Source: Anaeromassilibacillus senegalensis
Lineage (GTDB): Bacteria; Bacillota; Clostridia; Oscillospirales; Acutalibacteraceae
Length of the DNA: 64,000 nucleotides
Direction: 5' to 3'
NCBI RefSeq assembly: GCF_001261775.1
Contig: NZ_LN868537.1
Span: forward strand, 372,001-436,000
Below, in pieces: positions 42,409 to 51,250 of the stretch. Positions within the stretch are counted from its first letter, which is position 1, and each line of letters begins with the position of its first letter. The notes under the pieces are model-generated. The model was not told the DNA's origin, ran no database searches, and worked only from the letters and a program-made list of their open reading frames with translations. A program made the position numbers and the translations under genes.

Positions 42409-43281
42409 ATGAGCGAAGCACAGTCCATCCAATGGTTTCCGGGCCATATGACCCGGACCAAACGACAGATTGAAAAAAGCCTGAAACTGGTGGACGCAGT
42501 GGCAGAGATTGTGGACGCGCGGATTCCCGTGAGCAGCCGCAATCCGGTTCTGGACAAGCTGATCCAGAATAAGCCGCGCGTCATTTTACTCAACAAGTGC
42601 GATATGGCGGACACAAACCAGACCAGCCGCTGGATTGCCCAGTACAAGGCGCAGGGCATCCCGGCGATTGCAGTGGACTGCCGTACCGGAAAGGGCCTGA
42701 ATGGGTTCATCCCTCTGGTGCGCGAAGTGCTGAAGAACCGTATTGCTGCCTGGGAAGCGAAGGGGATGGTCTGCCGGCAGATCCGTGTCATGGTGGTCGG
42801 CGTTCCCAATGTAGGGAAAAGCTCCCTGATCAACAAGCTGTCCAAGGGCGGAAAGGCCAATGTGGAAGACCGTCCCGGTGTAACGCGCAGCAACCAGTGG
42901 TTCACCATCGCAAAGGGGGTTGAGCTTTTGGATACTCCCGGCGTGCTGTGGCCGAAATTTGAGGACAAAGAAGTCGGCGAACATCTGGCGTTTACCGGCG
43001 CGGTCAAAGATACAGTGCTGGACACCGAGCACCTGGCGTCCCGGCTGCTGGAGGTCCTGCGGGACGCTTACCCGGAGGCCCTGTGCCAGCGCTATAAGCT
43101 GGACGAAGCGGGGCTTGAAGCGTTAAAGGGCTACGAATTGCTGGAACAGGTCGGCCGCAAGCGCGGCATGCTGATTTCCGGCGGCGAAATCGATAAGGAG
43201 CGCGCCTCCATCGCGGTGCTGGACGAATTCCGCAGCGCCAAGCTGGGGAAGATCACGCTGGAGCGTGTGGGCAGGTCCTGA
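42409..43281 (+). CDS. rbgA: Ribosome biogenesis GTPase RbgA (YlqF)
   Basis: The 290-residue circularly permuted GTPase matures the 50S subunit. FPGHMTRTKRQIE comes first, then G4 LLNKCDMAD, P-loop GVPNVGKSSLIN, the threonine of G2 in PGVTRSNQW, and LLDTPGVLWP. An RNA-binding C-terminal domain follows. It starts after GGAGGAAG. Confidence 0.96.
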   Translation: MSEAQSIQWFPGHMTRTKRQIEKSLKLVDAVAEIVDARIPVSSRNPVLDKLIQNKPRVILLNKCDMADTNQTSRWIAQYKAQGIPAIAVDCRTGKGLNGFIPLVREVLKNRIAAWEAKGMVCRQIRVMVVGVPNVGKSSLINKLSKGGKANVEDRPGVTRSNQWFTIAKGVELLDTPGVLWPKFEDKEVGEHLAFTGAVKDTVLDTEHLASRLLEVLRDAYPEALCQRYKLDEAGLEALKGYELLEQVGRKRGMLISGGEIDKERASIAVLDEFRSAKLGKITLERVGRS

Positions 43282-43307
43282 ATACAAAAAGAGATAGGAC
43301 GGTTGCA

Positions 43308-43916
43308 ATGGATTGGTTTGCCTATGAAACGGCGGCGCAACAGAATGGCTATGCAGTGATATGCGGCATCGATGAAGCGGGACGCGGCCCTCTGGCCGGC
43401 CCGGTGTTCGCTGCCGCTGTTATTTTGCCCGACCATCACGGAATTGAGGGGCTGAATGATTCCAAAAAACTGAGCGAGAAAAAGCGGGAGCTTTTGTTTG
43501 ACGAGATCATAAAAACGGCGGTCAGCTATTCGGTCGCGTTCGCCACCGAGCAGGAGATTGACGAGATCAATATTTTACAGGCTACTTTTTTGGCGATGAA
43601 ACGCGCCTGCGATGGGCTCGCGGTTCGGCCGGATTTTGCCCTGGTGGACGGGAACCGCATGCCGCCGCTGGACGTTCCCGCACAGACGGTCATCAAGGGC
43701 GACGCGCTTTCCGCCAACATCGCAGCTGCTTCCATTTTGGCGAAGGTCAGCAGGGACCGCCTGCTCTGTGAGCTGGACAAACTCTACCCGGAATACCAGT
43801 TTGCCAAGCACAAAGGATACGGGACCAAATTGCACGTGGAGTTGTTGAAACAGTACGGCCCGTGCCCGATACATAGACGAACCTTTTTGAAAAAGATCCT
43901 GGGGGATGTGCGGTGA
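43308..43916 (+). CDS. rnhB: Ribonuclease HII
   Basis: The 202-residue enzyme removes ribonucleotides from DNA. The active-site pattern CGIDEAGRGPLAGPV with Asp and Glu, the LNDSKKLSEKKR segment, DFALVDGNRMP and the SILAKVSRDRLL motif are all present. The stop overlaps yraN by 4 bases. Confidence 0.96.
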   Translation: MDWFAYETAAQQNGYAVICGIDEAGRGPLAGPVFAAAVILPDHHGIEGLNDSKKLSEKKRELLFDEIIKTAVSYSVAFATEQEIDEINILQATFLAMKRACDGLAVRPDFALVDGNRMPPLDVPAQTVIKGDALSANIAAASILAKVSRDRLLCELDKLYPEYQFAKHKGYGTKLHVELLKQYGPCPIHRRTFLKKILGDVR

Positions 43917-44275
43917 GACACCTGTCCGGCAGGGATGCGGAGGACCGCGCGGCGGCGTATTTAGAAGCGAAGGGGTTCCGCATCTTGGAGCGAAATTACC
44001 ACAGCCGGTTTGGAGAAATTGACATAATCGCGGAAGACGGTCGGTATATTGTCTTTGCAGAGGTAAAGGGACGCACGCCGTCAGCTTATGCTTGTCCTGC
44101 GGAGGCAGTTACGCCGGCAAAGCAGCGAAAGATCATTTACACGGCGTTAATGTATTTGCAGGCACGTCCGACGGATTTGCAGCCGCGCTTTGACGTGATT
44201 GGTATCCTTGCGGGCGAACCGGAACCCCTGCTGGAACATCTGGAAAATGCGTTCAGCGGAGGCGGATATGGATGA
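43913..44275 (+). CDS. yraN: YraN/UPF0102 endonuclease-like protein
   Basis: The 120-residue protein has the family pattern GRDAEDRAAAYLEAKGFRIL and the nuclease-fold core GEIDIIAEDGRYIVFAEVKG, which includes Asp and Glu-x-Lys of the restriction-like active site. The biological role is not settled. A GTG start overlaps rnhB by 4 bases. It is the usual neighbour of rnhB. Confidence 0.92.
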   Translation: MRHLSGRDAEDRAAAYLEAKGFRILERNYHSRFGEIDIIAEDGRYIVFAEVKGRTPSAYACPAEAVTPAKQRKIIYTALMYLQARPTDLQPRFDVIGILAGEPEPLLEHLENAFSGGGYG

Positions 44276-45198
44276 ACTATTTTGATTTGCACTGCGATAC
44301 AATCGCGGAGTGCCGAAAACAGAAACAAGACCTTTGGGAGAACGACCTGCACCTGTCGCTCCGGCGCGGCGGGAACTATTGCCCGTGGCTGCAGTGCTTT
44401 GCGGTTTGGATACCGGATGAACTGCGTGGAGAGGCAGCGTATACCTACTTTGAAGATGTATATGCAGAGCTGCTTCGGCAGGCGGCGCGCCATCCGGAGC
44501 AAATGCGGATCTGTGTTTCTCCACAGGATTTTGAAATGGCAAAGCTTGGCGGCAAATGCGGTGCGGTGTTTACTGTGGAGGGCAGCGCCGCGCTCGGCGG
44601 AAAACTGGAACGCGTGGAACGCTTTGCGCAATGCGGGGTAAAGGCCGTTACACTCACGTGGAACGATTCCTGTGAGGTTGGGGATGGAGCAGAAGTTACG
44701 CATCCCAAGGGGTTGACAGCATTTGGCAAACAGGTGGTGCGGTCGCTGGGGGAACATCGGATTGCTGTGGACATTTCCCATGCGAGCGAGCCGCTGTTCT
44801 GGGATGCGCTAACATGCGCGCGGGGGCCGGTGCTTGCGACACACTCCAACGCCCGGGCGTTGTGTAACCATCCCCGGAACCTGACGGACGAACAGTTTTG
44901 TGCGTTGCGGGACCAGGGCGGTGTGGTCGGCGTGACTTTTGTAGAAAAGTTTCTGCGCAAGAGCGGATCTGCGGGGTTAGACGATGTGCTGCGGCATATC
45001 GAGCATTTCCTTTCACTCAGAGGGGAACAGACAGTCGCCATTGGCAGTGATTTTGATGGGGCAGACCTGCCGCACGATATGACCGGTGTGGAATCCGTGG
45101 AGATTCTCGCGGAGCGGATGCTGCGCCAGGGGTACGCGGAAAGCCTGGTCCATGATATTCTGTTTGAAAACGCGTTTCGTTTTTTCACTTCTCTTTGA
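44272..45198 (+). CDS. M19-family membrane-dipeptidase-like enzyme
   Basis: The 308-residue product has the renal-dipeptidase pattern: metal-binding FDLHCDT at the N-terminus, FTVEGSAALGG with the bridging Glu, VDISHAS and LATHSNARALCNHPRNLTD with the later His residues, and IGSDFDGADLP near the end. The family hydrolyses dipeptides with one metal pair. The ATG overlaps yraN by 4 bases. The thrC promoter begins inside its last codons. Confidence 0.92.
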   Translation: MNYFDLHCDTIAECRKQKQDLWENDLHLSLRRGGNYCPWLQCFAVWIPDELRGEAAYTYFEDVYAELLRQAARHPEQMRICVSPQDFEMAKLGGKCGAVFTVEGSAALGGKLERVERFAQCGVKAVTLTWNDSCEVGDGAEVTHPKGLTAFGKQVVRSLGEHRIAVDISHASEPLFWDALTCARGPVLATHSNARALCNHPRNLTDEQFCALRDQGGVVGVTFVEKFLRKSGSAGLDDVLRHIEHFLSLRGEQTVAIGSDFDGADLPHDMTGVESVEILAERMLRQGYAESLVHDILFENAFRFFTSL

Positions 45199-45223
45199 CA
45201 AGTCGCGGTTTCTATTATAAAAT
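45195..45223 (+). promoter_or_regulatory. Promoter of thrC
   Basis: TTGACA (45195-45200), 17 bases, TAAAAT (45218-45223). The -35 overlaps the stop of the dipeptidase gene. Confidence 0.7.
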
Positions 45224-45257
45224 AGTACGGCAAGCCCCGCAGGGGGAAACGGGTGGA

Positions 45258-45310
45258 GAGCCCATTCGTAAAGGATACGCCCAATGCGCGGATGCTTTAG
45301 GAATGGGCTC
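45258..45310 (+). promoter_or_regulatory. Long hairpin in the thrC leader
   Basis: GAGCCCATTC (45258-45267) pairs perfectly with GAATGGGCTC (45301-45310). A second stem, TAAAG with CTTTA, continues inside. No T-run follows, and the ribosome site lies about 10 bases after the hairpin. This suggests control of translation or RNA stability of thrC rather than termination. It is not a T-box: the conserved T-box bulge sequence is not seen. Confidence 0.5.
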
Positions 45311-45331
45311 TAAAGAAATGGGGGAAAAGAC

Positions 45332-46843
45332 ATGAATTATAAATGCACAAGGAATGAAACGGAACAGGTGAGCGCAGCGCAGGCGATTGCGCAGGGCATC
45401 AGCAGTGACGGCGGCCTTTTTGTGCCGGAAACATTTCCCAAATACGACGCATCTGTGCTGGACGCGCTGCAAAACGCCTCTTATATTGAACGCGCGGAAC
45501 GAATTCTGGGCGATTTTTTGACCGATTTTACGGCGGAGGAAATCCGGGACTGCGCGGAAAAAGCGTATGGAGACGGCAAGTTTTCCGGCGGGCATCCCGC
45601 GCCGCTGGCTTCTGTACAGACTGGGTTTGCACAGGTGAACCTGCTGGAGTTGTGGCACGGCCCCACTTGTGCGTTTAAGGATATGGCTTTGCAGCTGTTG
45701 CCGCATTTGCTGACCCGCTCCCTGCGAAAGATTCAGTCCGACAAAACGGCGGTCATCCTGGTGGCAACTTCCGGTGATACGGGGAAGGCCGCGCTGGAGG
45801 GCTTTAAAGGTGTAGACGGCACGAGGATCATGGTGTTTTACCCGCAGAACGGCGTCAGCGCAATGCAAAAGCTGCAGATGACGACGCAGGAGGGCGGCAA
45901 TGTCGCCGTCTGTGCAATCGAGGGCAATTTTGACGACGCGCAGACCGGCGTTAAAAAAATCTTTACCGACGCAGAGACGAAGGCGGCACTGGAGCGCAAC
46001 GGCATGATGTTCTCCAGCGCGAATTCCATCAATTGGGGCCGCCTTCTGCCGCAGATTGTCTATTATTTCTCCGCCTACTGCGATTTGATGAAAGCGGGGA
46101 AGGTGCAAAACGGGCAGGAAATCAATATTGTGGTGCCGACTGGTAATTTTGGCAATATTTTAGCCGCATACTATGCTAAGAAGATGGGCCTGCCGGTGCA
46201 TAAGCTGATCTGTGCGTCCAACGCGAACAACGTGCTGACGGAATTCCTGCGCACAGGCGTATATGACCGGAACCGCCGGTTCTTTGCAACCATCTCGCCC
46301 TCCATGGATATTCTGGTGTCCAGCAACCTGGAGCGTCTGCTCTATGATTTGACGGGCCGCGACAGCGCAAAGGTGTCGGGCTGGATGCAGCAGCTTGCCG
46401 AAACGGGCCGCTACGAGGTGGACGCGGCGGTGCTCCATGCACTGCGCGGGCTGTTCTACGCCGGATTCTGCGACGATACCCAGACAGCGGAAACCATCGG
46501 CGGCGTCTATCAATCATCGCACTATGTCAGCGATACCCATACGGCGGTGGCGCTCCGGGTGTACCAGCAGTACCTTGCGGAGACGGAAGACCAGGGTACG
46601 CCGGCGGTAGTGGTTTCCACAGCCAACCCCTACAAATTTGCAACCAGCGTCCTGCTGGCGGTCGATCATGCGAAGGCGGTCGATTCCGACCTGGAAAATG
46701 TGCGGACGCTGCATGAAATCACGGGTGCGCCCATTCCACAGCCGATCGCGGAGCTGGCGGGCAAGCCGGTCCGCTTTGCGCAGACTTGTATTGCCGGCGA
46801 TATGAAGCGGTCGGTCCTCGAAATGCTGGACGTAGAAGAATAA
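45332..46843 (+). CDS. thrC: Threonine synthase
   Basis: The 503-residue PLP enzyme converts O-phosphohomoserine to threonine. The cofactor lysine is Lys116 in GPTCAFKDMALQLL; the phosphate loop is VATSGDTGKAAL, and VVPTGNFGNILAAYYAKKMG supports the call. The N-terminal pattern (MNYKCTRNETEQVSAAQAI) is that of the longer clostridial type. It has its own promoter and a structured leader. Confidence 0.95.
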   Translation: MNYKCTRNETEQVSAAQAIAQGISSDGGLFVPETFPKYDASVLDALQNASYIERAERILGDFLTDFTAEEIRDCAEKAYGDGKFSGGHPAPLASVQTGFAQVNLLELWHGPTCAFKDMALQLLPHLLTRSLRKIQSDKTAVILVATSGDTGKAALEGFKGVDGTRIMVFYPQNGVSAMQKLQMTTQEGGNVAVCAIEGNFDDAQTGVKKIFTDAETKAALERNGMMFSSANSINWGRLLPQIVYYFSAYCDLMKAGKVQNGQEINIVVPTGNFGNILAAYYAKKMGLPVHKLICASNANNVLTEFLRTGVYDRNRRFFATISPSMDILVSSNLERLLYDLTGRDSAKVSGWMQQLAETGRYEVDAAVLHALRGLFYAGFCDDTQTAETIGGVYQSSHYVSDTHTAVALRVYQQYLAETEDQGTPAVVVSTANPYKFATSVLLAVDHAKAVDSDLENVRTLHEITGAPIPQPIAELAGKPVRFAQTCIAGDMKRSVLEMLDVEE

Positions 46844-46874
46844 ACCATACAACAAAGCGGAAGGGGCGATTACA

Positions 46875-47576
46875 ATAGCGGTATTTGCAATAGCCGACCT
46901 GCATCTCTCTCTGGGGACGGATAAGCCGATGGATGTATTCGCCGGCTGGCAGGGATATGTAGAAAAGCTGGAAAAGAACTGGCGCGCGGTTGTAGCGGAG
47001 GATGACACTGTTGTGATCGCCGGAGACATCTCCTGGGCCATGCGGATGGAGGAGGCGGAGAAGGACTTCGCGTTCATTCATTCTCTTCCCGGCAAGAAGC
47101 TGATTTTAAAGGGCAATCATGATTACTGGTGGTCTACGCGCAAAAAGATCGACGAGTTTCTTGCGTCCAAGGACTTTTACAGCATTCGGGTGATCCACAA
47201 CGACGCGGTTGTGGCGGACGGCATGGCGCTGTGCGGAACACGCGGCTGGCTCTACAACGCGGAGAGCGACGAGGATGTCAAGATCGTTAACCGCGAGGTC
47301 GGACGGCTCAACGCGTCCATCGACGACGGCATGCGGCAGGGCGGTGAGCCGGTTGTTTTTTTGCACTATCCGCCGGTCTATGACGGTGCGGAATGCAAGG
47401 AGATTTTGGACGTTTTGGTCCGGCGCGGAGTCAAGACCTGCTACTTTGGACATATCCACGGCAGTCAGGCGGCAAAGCGTGCGATTACCGGCGAGTATTG
47501 CGGCGTCAAAATGGTCCTGATTTCCTGCGACCATTTGGGCTTTATGCCGCTTCTGGTACGGCCTCAGGAGCCGTAA
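46875..47576 (+). CDS. Calcineurin-like metallophosphoesterase with a non-canonical start
   Basis: The protein of about 233 residues has all metal motifs: IADLHLS, GDISWAM, KGNHDYWW, and GHIHGSQ. The first motif lies before the first ATG, GTG or TTG in this frame (ATG 46929), so translation must start earlier. ATA at 46875, eight bases after GGAAGGGG, fits best; ATT at 46869 is closer to that site. The upstream in-frame stop is at 46833. The family acts on phosphodiesters or phosphoproteins, and the substrate is unknown. A sequence error replacing an ATG is the other explanation. Confidence 0.8.
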   Translation: MAVFAIADLHLSLGTDKPMDVFAGWQGYVEKLEKNWRAVVAEDDTVVIAGDISWAMRMEEAEKDFAFIHSLPGKKLILKGNHDYWWSTRKKIDEFLASKDFYSIRVIHNDAVVADGMALCGTRGWLYNAESDEDVKIVNREVGRLNASIDDGMRQGGEPVVFLHYPPVYDGAECKEILDVLVRRGVKTCYFGHIHGSQAAKRAITGEYCGVKMVLISCDHLGFMPLLVRPQEP

Positions 47577-47629
47577 AAACGCCAGAGGATCGCCGTGCGT
47601 GAACATTTTTTGAATATTTTTACATCTAC

Positions 47630-47658
47630 TGGAATATCCTGAACTGTTATGCTATAAT
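47630..47658 (+). promoter_or_regulatory. Extended -10 promoter of tig
   Basis: TGC immediately precedes TATAAT (47653-47658), an extended -10. The -35 is weak (TGGAAT), as such promoters allow. It lies 40 bases before tig. Confidence 0.6.
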
Positions 47659-47697
47659 AACTTAGATAATTTGCATTTTTGCAGGAGGAAATAAGAA

Positions 47698-48987
47698 ATG
47701 ACTTTGAAAGCAAGCAATCAGGTTGAAACCAACCGGTATCAGCTGGAAGTTGAAATTGATGCGGCATCTTTTGAAAACGCGCTGAATCAGGCTTATCGTA
47801 AAGAGAATAAGAAAATCACCATCCCGGGTTTCCGCAAGGGAAAAGCCCCGCGCGCATTTGTTGAAAAATTCTATGGCGAGCAGGTTTTCTATGAAGATGC
47901 GATCAACGCGCTGTATCCCGACGCGCTGGAAGCGGCTGTCAAAGAAGCAAAGCTCGATATGATTGAAGATAAAATTGACTTTGACCTGGTTTCCGCCGGT
48001 AAGGACGGCCTTGTGTTTAAGGCTACCATTACGACGAAGCCGGAAGTCGAAATTGAAGGCTACAAGGGCATCGCCGCCAAGAAGACCAAGGTTGCGGTGA
48101 CCGACGAGGCTGTCGATGGCGAGATCAAAAAGGTGCAGGACCGCAACTCCCGCATGGTGACGGTGGAAGACCGTGCCGCAGAAAACGGCGACATCGCCGT
48201 GATCGACTTTGAAGGCTTTGTGGACGGCGTTGCGTTTGAAGGCGGCAAGGGAGAAAATTACAGCCTCAGCCTGGGCGCGGGCCAGTTTATTCCCGGCTTT
48301 GAGGATCAGGTTGTCGGCCACAAGACCGGTGAGGAATTCGACATCACCGTGACTTTCCCGGAAGACTATCAGGCTGAGGAGCTTGCCGGAAAAGAGTCTG
48401 TTTTCAAGATTAAGCTGCATGAAATCAAAATGAAGGAGCTGCCGGAAGTCGACGATGACTTTGTGAAGGATGTCAGCGACTTCGATACGCTGGACGAATA
48501 TAAGGCAGACATTAAAGCGAAGTTGGAAGAGACTGCTGAAAACAATGCGAAGGACGACGTGGAGAACCAGCTGATCGATCAGCTGGTAGAGCTGGTACAG
48601 GGCGAGATTCCGGAGGCGATGTACCAGAACCGCATCAATGAGGATATCCGCGAGTTTGCATACCGTCTGCAGTCCCAGGGACTGAATCTGGATACATATC
48701 TGCAGTATACAGGTATGAATCAGGAAGGTCTGCGCAACTCCTTCCGCCCACAGGCAGAGCGTCAGGTTAAAGTGCGCCTTGCCCTTGAGAAGATCGCGGC
48801 GCTGGAGAACATCCAGCCGTCCGGCGAGGAGATCGAAGCGGAGTTCGAGAAGATCGCGAAGGGGTACGAGATGGAAGTGGAGAAGGTCAAGGCCTTTATC
48901 CCGCAGGAGGATCTTGTAAAGGATATCGCGGTTGGAAAAGCCATTCAGCTGGTGCGCGACAATGCAGTTGTGACAGACGCTGAATAA
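47698..48987 (+). CDS. tig: Trigger factor
   Basis: The 429-residue ribosome-bound chaperone has its N-terminal ribosome-docking loop (PGFRKGKAPRAFVEKFYG). The FKBP-type isomerase domain follows (ENGDIAVIDFEGFVDGVAFEG, about residues 155-245), then a long helical C-terminal domain. The start follows GGAGGAAATA. It leads the tig-clpP-clpX-lon group of protein quality control. Confidence 0.96.
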   Translation: MTLKASNQVETNRYQLEVEIDAASFENALNQAYRKENKKITIPGFRKGKAPRAFVEKFYGEQVFYEDAINALYPDALEAAVKEAKLDMIEDKIDFDLVSAGKDGLVFKATITTKPEVEIEGYKGIAAKKTKVAVTDEAVDGEIKKVQDRNSRMVTVEDRAAENGDIAVIDFEGFVDGVAFEGGKGENYSLSLGAGQFIPGFEDQVVGHKTGEEFDITVTFPEDYQAEELAGKESVFKIKLHEIKMKELPEVDDDFVKDVSDFDTLDEYKADIKAKLEETAENNAKDDVENQLIDQLVELVQGEIPEAMYQNRINEDIREFAYRLQSQGLNLDTYLQYTGMNQEGLRNSFRPQAERQVKVRLALEKIAALENIQPSGEEIEAEFEKIAKGYEMEVEKVKAFIPQEDLVKDIAVGKAIQLVRDNAVVTDAE

Positions 48988-49013
48988 ACTGAAATAAAGC
49001 GGTCAAAGCTTAC

Positions 49014-49063
49014 AAGGCGTGTCTTTAAACCGGTTTTTTACCGCAGGTTTAAGGGTGCGCCTT
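49014..49063 (+). promoter_or_regulatory. Long imperfect hairpin between tig and clpP
   Basis: AAGGCG (49014-49019) pairs with CGCCTT (49058-49063), and inside it TTTAAACC pairs with GGTTTAAG. The stem is interrupted by a four-base internal loop. There is no T-run after it, so it could slow or process the tig-clpP transcript. A terminator is less likely. Confidence 0.4.
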
Positions 49064-49161
49064 ACGACCGTTATATTATACGACGTAAGAAGGCTGTTCC
49101 CGCCGCGCGGGGGGCAGTGCAGAAGTTTCTATTTGAGCCGCGCGGAGAATCGAGGATTGCT

Positions 49162-49743
49162 GTGAGTTTAGTCCCTTATGTTGTAGAACAAACGAGCCGT
49201 GGCGAGCGTTCCTATGATATCTATTCCCGGCTGCTGAACGACCGTATCATCATGCTGACAGAGGAGGTCAACGATACGTCCTCCAGCCTGGTCGTCGCCC
49301 AGCTTTTGTACTTGGAAGGCCAGGATCCCACCAAGGATATCAGCCTGTATATCAACAGCCCCGGCGGTTCTGTAACAGCCGGTATGGCAATTTATGATAC
49401 AATGCAATACATCCGTTGTGACGTTTCGACGATCTGCATGGGCATGGCGGCCAGTATGGGCGCGTTCCTGCTGGCGGCGGGTGCGAAGGGCAAACGCCTG
49501 GCGCTGCCGAACAGCGATATTATGATTCATCAGCCCAGCGGCGGCGCGCAGGGACAGGCGACGGATATTCTCATCCACACAAATCATATCATCGAGACAA
49601 AGAAGCGTTTGAACCAGATTTTGTCCGAACGCACCGGCCAGCCGTTTGAAACCATCGCTCAGGATACCGAGCGCGATAATTTCATGACGGCAGAGCAGGC
49701 GAAGGAATACGGACTGATCGACAAGGTGATCTATACACGCTGA
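49162..49743 (+). CDS. clpP: ATP-dependent Clp protease proteolytic subunit
   Basis: The 193-residue serine protease has the catalytic Ser in [15 protein letters not shown], His in [12 protein letters not shown], and the Asp in the DTERDNF stretch. I chose GTG 49162 ([19 protein letters not shown] begins right after it) because it gives the family length and follows CGAGG; the upstream open part lacks a site. ClpX, its unfoldase, is encoded next. Confidence 0.96.
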   Translation: MSLVPYVVEQTSRGERSYDIYSRLLNDRIIMLTEEVNDTSSSLVVAQLLYLEGQDPTKDISLYINSPGGSVTAGMAIYDTMQYIRCDVSTICMGMAASMGAFLLAAGAKGKRLALPNSDIMIHQPSGGAQGQATDILIHTNHIIETKKRLNQILSERTGQPFETIAQDTERDNFMTAEQAKEYGLIDKVIYTR

Positions 49744-49794
49744 ACCTGACACAGCCAATAAACCCGATGGATTTAAGATAGGTTGGTGAATCGT

Positions 49795-51105
49795 ATGCCC
49801 AATGATGAAATCAAAGAAAGAGGAATCAGCTGCTCCTTCTGCGGCAAGCCGCAGAGCGAGGCGCGCCGTCTGATCGCGGGCCCGGGCGTTTATATCTGCG
49901 ACGAGTGCATTGAATTGTGCATGTCCATTCTGGAGGATGAGAGCAATCTCAGCAACCGGAAGGCTACCGGGTACAACGAAACCTCTGCCGTACTGCCAAA
50001 GCCGCAGGAAGTCAAAAAACAGCTTGACGAGTATGTGATTGGGCAGGAGGAAGCCAAGATTGCGCTGTCTGTAGCGGTGTATAACCATTACAAGCGCATT
50101 TATTACGGAAAAGACGATGTGGAGCTGACCAAGAGCAATGTGCTCCTGTTGGGCCCCACGGGCGTCGGTAAGACGCTGCTTGCACAGACGCTGGCGAAGA
50201 TATTGGATGTGCCGTTTGCCATCGCGGACGCTACCACTCTGACGGAAGCCGGATATGTGGGCGAGGACGTGGAGAATATTCTGCTGCGTCTGATCCAGGC
50301 GGCGGATTATGACATTGAGCGCGCGGAGCGCGGGATTATCTATATCGACGAAGTGGATAAGATTGCCCGCAAGTCGGAGAATCCTTCGATCACGCGCGAT
50401 GTCAGCGGTGAAGGTGTGCAGCAGGCGCTGCTGAAGATTTTGGAAGGTACCGTTTCCAACGTGCCCCCGCAGGGCGGCCGGAAGCATCCGCAACAGGAGT
50501 TCCTGCAGATTGATACATCCAACATCCTGTTCATCTGCGGCGGCGCGTTCGACGGGCTGAATAAGATTGTGGAGCAGCGCACCGCGTCCTCCACGCTGGG
50601 ATTTGGCGCGGATATCAAGAGCAAGACGGAGCTGGACACGACGGCCTGGATGCAGGACGTGATTCCGCATGATCTGGTCAAGTTTGGGTTGATTCCCGAA
50701 CTTGTAGGCCGTCTGCCGGTGATCGCGGCGCTCAACGGCCTGGATGAAGCCTCTTTGGTCCGCATCCTGACGGAGCCGCGCAACAGCCTGATTAACCAGT
50801 ACAAGAAGCTGTTCCAGTTGGATAAGGTCGAGCTGGAATTTCAGCCGGAGGCACTGCAGGAAATTGCGCGCAGGACGATCGAGCGCAAAACCGGCGCCCG
50901 CGGCCTGCGGAGCATCATGGAAGAGATTTTGACGCCGCTGATGTACAGCGTGCCGTCGGACTTTACGGTGGAAAAGGTGACGATCACCCCGGAAACCGTT
51001 CTGGAGAACGCGGAACCGCTCCTGTCCCACAATATGGACCGGAAGCCGGTCAAGATCAAGATTACCACAACGTCCAGAAAACGCGGCCGGAAGGATACCG
51101 CGTGA
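49795..51105 (+). CDS. clpX: ATP-dependent Clp protease ATP-binding subunit ClpX
   Basis: The 436-residue unfoldase has the N-terminal zinc domain ([15 protein letters not shown] and CDECIELC), Walker [13 protein letters not shown], Walker [12 protein letters not shown], and the pore loop [11 protein letters not shown] 49795 follows AGGTTGGTG. It feeds substrates to ClpP. Confidence 0.97.
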   Translation: MPNDEIKERGISCSFCGKPQSEARRLIAGPGVYICDECIELCMSILEDESNLSNRKATGYNETSAVLPKPQEVKKQLDEYVIGQEEAKIALSVAVYNHYKRIYYGKDDVELTKSNVLLLGPTGVGKTLLAQTLAKILDVPFAIADATTLTEAGYVGEDVENILLRLIQAADYDIERAERGIIYIDEVDKIARKSENPSITRDVSGEGVQQALLKILEGTVSNVPPQGGRKHPQQEFLQIDTSNILFICGGAFDGLNKIVEQRTASSTLGFGADIKSKTELDTTAWMQDVIPHDLVKFGLIPELVGRLPVIAALNGLDEASLVRILTEPRNSLINQYKKLFQLDKVELEFQPEALQEIARRTIERKTGARGLRSIMEEILTPLMYSVPSDFTVEKVTITPETVLENAEPLLSHNMDRKPVKIKITTTSRKRGRKDTA

Positions 51106-51250
51106 CGCACCAGCTTTTTTGGGCTGGTGTGCGATCGATTAAAAACACGATGGCTGTTGCAGCGTGGCGGCGCGGGGCGCCGCTTTGTCTGCGGCAGCCA
51201 TTTCTGCTAAAAGTGTATGGCTCAGGCCAAACACGTTTGGAGGATCTGAG

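Noticed and set aside
45224..45331. T-box leader for thrC
   Set aside because: The leader is too short and the conserved T-box bulge sequence and terminator pair are missing.
49168..51030. Open frame of 620 codons on the minus strand across clpP and clpX
   Set aside because: Shadow of two conserved genes; no start site and no recognisable protein.
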